From positions 1-7,572 of the forward strand of contig CALINF010000326.1 of NCBI GenBank assembly GCA_938045215.1: DNA of 7,572 nucleotides. The letters are read 5' to 3'. This stretch comes from an uncultured Halieaceae bacterium (lineage in GTDB: Bacteria > Pseudomonadota > Gammaproteobacteria > Pseudomonadales > Halieaceae). Positions 6,535-7,572 of the stretch are shown in pieces. Numbering within the stretch: the stretch's first letter is position 1; each line of letters starts with the position of its first letter. The translations under genes were made by a program, and so were the position numbers. The notes under the pieces were generated by a model that did not search any database, had not been told where the DNA came from, and saw only the letters and a list, made by a program, of their open reading frames with translations.

Positions 6535-6863
6535 GTGGCGGGTTCTGAATTGACCAAGGATTTGGATGCGGATTCAGTTCGAGCAAGCGTTTCTCGCTGC
6601 GCTTACTGACATTCAGTTTGAGTGCACATGCTCGACCTTGTGTTGGAATGCCCTGACTTGCCGCTTCTGCCTACAGCGCCGCCGCTGCAGGGAAAGGTCC
6701 AAGGGTGGGTGTCTCTAAACTCTATCTGTCGCTCGATTAGTAATGGAAGTGTTGGACGGTCTTTGGTGTCCCTTGGTAACGAAAAGCAAATTGACGAATT
6801 TCTTGCATAGCCGTGGAATGCTTTGTAGTACCATATCGGGATACTAGTCTTGGAGGTGTAATT
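6535..6863. other. Intergenic gap before the DUF3313 gene
   Basis: No convincing gene is present. The left part has short repeats: ATTCAGTT-Y-GAG at 6572-6583 and 6611-6622, and TCAGT (6574-6578) facing ACTGA (6605-6609) with AAGCG/CGCTT inside, a possible weak hairpin without a T run. The right end holds the promoter at 6791-6819 and the leader of the next gene. A 62-codon GTG-initiated frame at 6622-6810 shows no protein family features and I do not call it. Confidence 0.5.
6791..6819 (+). promoter_or_regulatory. Sigma70-like promoter for the DUF3313 gene
   Basis: TTGACG (6791-6796, five of six to the -35 consensus) and TGGAAT (6814-6819, four of six to the -10 consensus) are separated by exactly 17 nt. 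Transcription would start near 6826 and leave a leader of about 38 nt before the ATG at 6864. The position and spacing make this the best promoter in the window. Confidence 0.55.
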
Positions 6864-7517
6864 ATGAAATTCTTGTTAGCACTTGGCGTTATTAGTTCAC
6901 TGATTCTGAGTTCCTCGCATGCATTGGCGGCGAAGAAACTAGAAGCCAAAGATTTTTCGGGGTGGCTGGATGATTATGACTCCCTGGTGTTCAGCGAGGA
7001 AACGAATGCGTTCGTATTTTTCAATGAAGACAAGCGTGGTATCTATAAGAAAGTGCTTCTGGAGTCGGTTTCGGTTTACTCGCTCGATGCGAAAGCTAAT
7101 CGTGTGTTGGCATCCAAAGCCACCGACTACCTAACTGCCGGTGTGCGTCAGATTCTGGAAGACCAGGGCGTACTCGCCCAAGAGCCCGGCCCTACTGTTC
7201 TTCGCTACAGTATGGCAATAACAGGTGTTGAAAAGTCGAAAGAGGAATTGAAGGCTTACAACCTGATTCCGGTCAGTGCGCTTTTTCGCGGCGCTAAAGC
7301 GGCTACAGGTAACCTGGATACATACATCGAGGCCATGTTCGAGGCGAAGATGGTGGACAGCGTAACCGGTGAACGTGTGATTGCCACGGTGCGAAAGGGT
7401 ATTGGCGAAACCGAGAAAAAGTCAGGAGACGAACTGACGTTTGATGACGTCAAACCAACTCTCGATGTTTGGCTGGCCGCCTATAGAGAAACGCTCATGA
7501 GCTTTCTTGGTAGGTAA
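6864..7517 (+). CDS. DUF3313-family secreted protein
   Basis: The 217-residue protein begins with a classical Sec signal peptide: MKFLL, a hydrophobic stretch to about residue 17, then SHALAA with likely signal peptidase I cleavage after A22 or A23. The mature part opens with KDFSGWLDDYDSL (29-41), has YKKVLLESVSVYS (61-73), LTAGVRQILEDQG and EPGPTVLRYSMAITGV (107-122), and ends with DVWLAAYRETLMSFLG, a pattern I recognise as DUF3313. Many members are lipoproteins; this one has no cysteine at the cleavage site and no Cys anywhere, so it should be a soluble or loosely attached periplasmic protein. Function is unknown. GGAGG at 6852-6856 with 7-nt spacing fixes ATG 6864 as the start; the longer GTG 6813 frame would bury the signal peptide and overlaps the -10 box. 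Confidence 0.9.
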   Translation: MKFLLALGVISSLILSSSHALAAKKLEAKDFSGWLDDYDSLVFSEETNAFVFFNEDKRGIYKKVLLESVSVYSLDAKANRVLASKATDYLTAGVRQILEDQGVLAQEPGPTVLRYSMAITGVEKSKEELKAYNLIPVSALFRGAKAATGNLDTYIEAMFEAKMVDSVTGERVIATVRKGIGETEKKSGDELTFDDVKPTLDVWLAAYRETLMSFLGR

Positions 7518-7536
7518 GGTGCAAGCTCGACCATTG

Positions 7537-7571
7537 GTTATCGCGTTTCGCTAGTCTTGGCACGCGATAAC
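7537..7571. repeat. 10-bp perfect inverted repeat at the window end
   Basis: GTTATCGCGT (7537-7546) is the exact reverse complement of ACGCGATAAC (7562-7571), with a 15-nt spacer. It begins 20 nt after the DUF3313 stop, so it may be a terminator stem whose T run lies beyond the window, a palindromic repeat or a protein-binding site. The window stops one base later, so the right flank cannot be judged. Confidence 0.6.
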
Positions 7572-7572
7572 T

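Noticed and set aside
6622..6810. 62-codon + strand ORF starting at GTG
   Set aside because: No Shine-Dalgarno, no recognisable domain, low-complexity leucine/proline/serine content, and it overlaps the promoter of the DUF3313 gene.
6813..6863. Longer N-terminus of the DUF3313 protein from GTG 6813
   Set aside because: GGAGG at 6852-6856 and a signal peptide beginning at ATG 6864 define the start; the GTG overlaps the -10 box.
1..7572. CRISPR array, tRNA, rRNA or transposase gene
   Set aside because: No regularly spaced long repeats, cloverleaf or rRNA sequence, or transposase motifs were found on either strand by eye.

Overview
The window looks like chromosomal DNA of a marine-type gammaproteobacterium. 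This rests on general protein character (DUF418 and DUF3313 families, a Rieske oxygenase, a UGSC-family selenoprotein), moderate GC and mixed codon use. There is no 16S or other marker gene, so the assignment is an inference. All convincing genes are on the + strand.

Layout: an orphan Rieske-type ring-hydroxylating oxygenase alpha subunit (113-1231) is followed by a 318-nt gap with a tandem pair of 22-nt repeats. A tight three-gene operon comes next (1550-4300). Its first two genes each contain an in-frame UGA that reads best as selenocysteine: a ResA/thioredoxin-like protein with a Trp-Sec-Gly-Cys centre (UGA at 2030-2032) and a UGSC-family protein with an exact Sec-Gly-Ser-Cys motif (UGA at 3001-3003). 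The third gene encodes a conserved protein of about 351 residues that I recognise as a UGSC-associated family with no known function. After a candidate terminator come a DUF418/YeiB membrane protein (4431-5633), a 2-keto-4-pentenoate hydratase-like enzyme (5818-6534), a 329-nt gap carrying a good sigma70-like promoter, and a secreted DUF3313 protein (6864-7517). The window ends in a 10-bp perfect inverted repeat.

The main result is the selenoprotein operon. Read naively, both selenoprotein genes look like broken, frame-preserving halves. Four things argue for recoding instead: (1) the reading frame is continuous across each UGA; (2) each UGA sits where the family has its redox Cys/Sec; (3) a hairpin follows each UGA with its apical loop starting after exactly 20 nt, with loops CGUGU and CGUGC; (4) the three genes overlap, implying translational coupling. 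A plausible division of labour is that the UGSC protein and its large partner form an enzyme or sensor whose Sec-thiol centre is recharged by the thioredoxin-like selenoprotein. That role is inference; the substrate is unknown. No selA, selB, selC or selD gene is in the window, so the Sec machinery must lie elsewhere in the genome.
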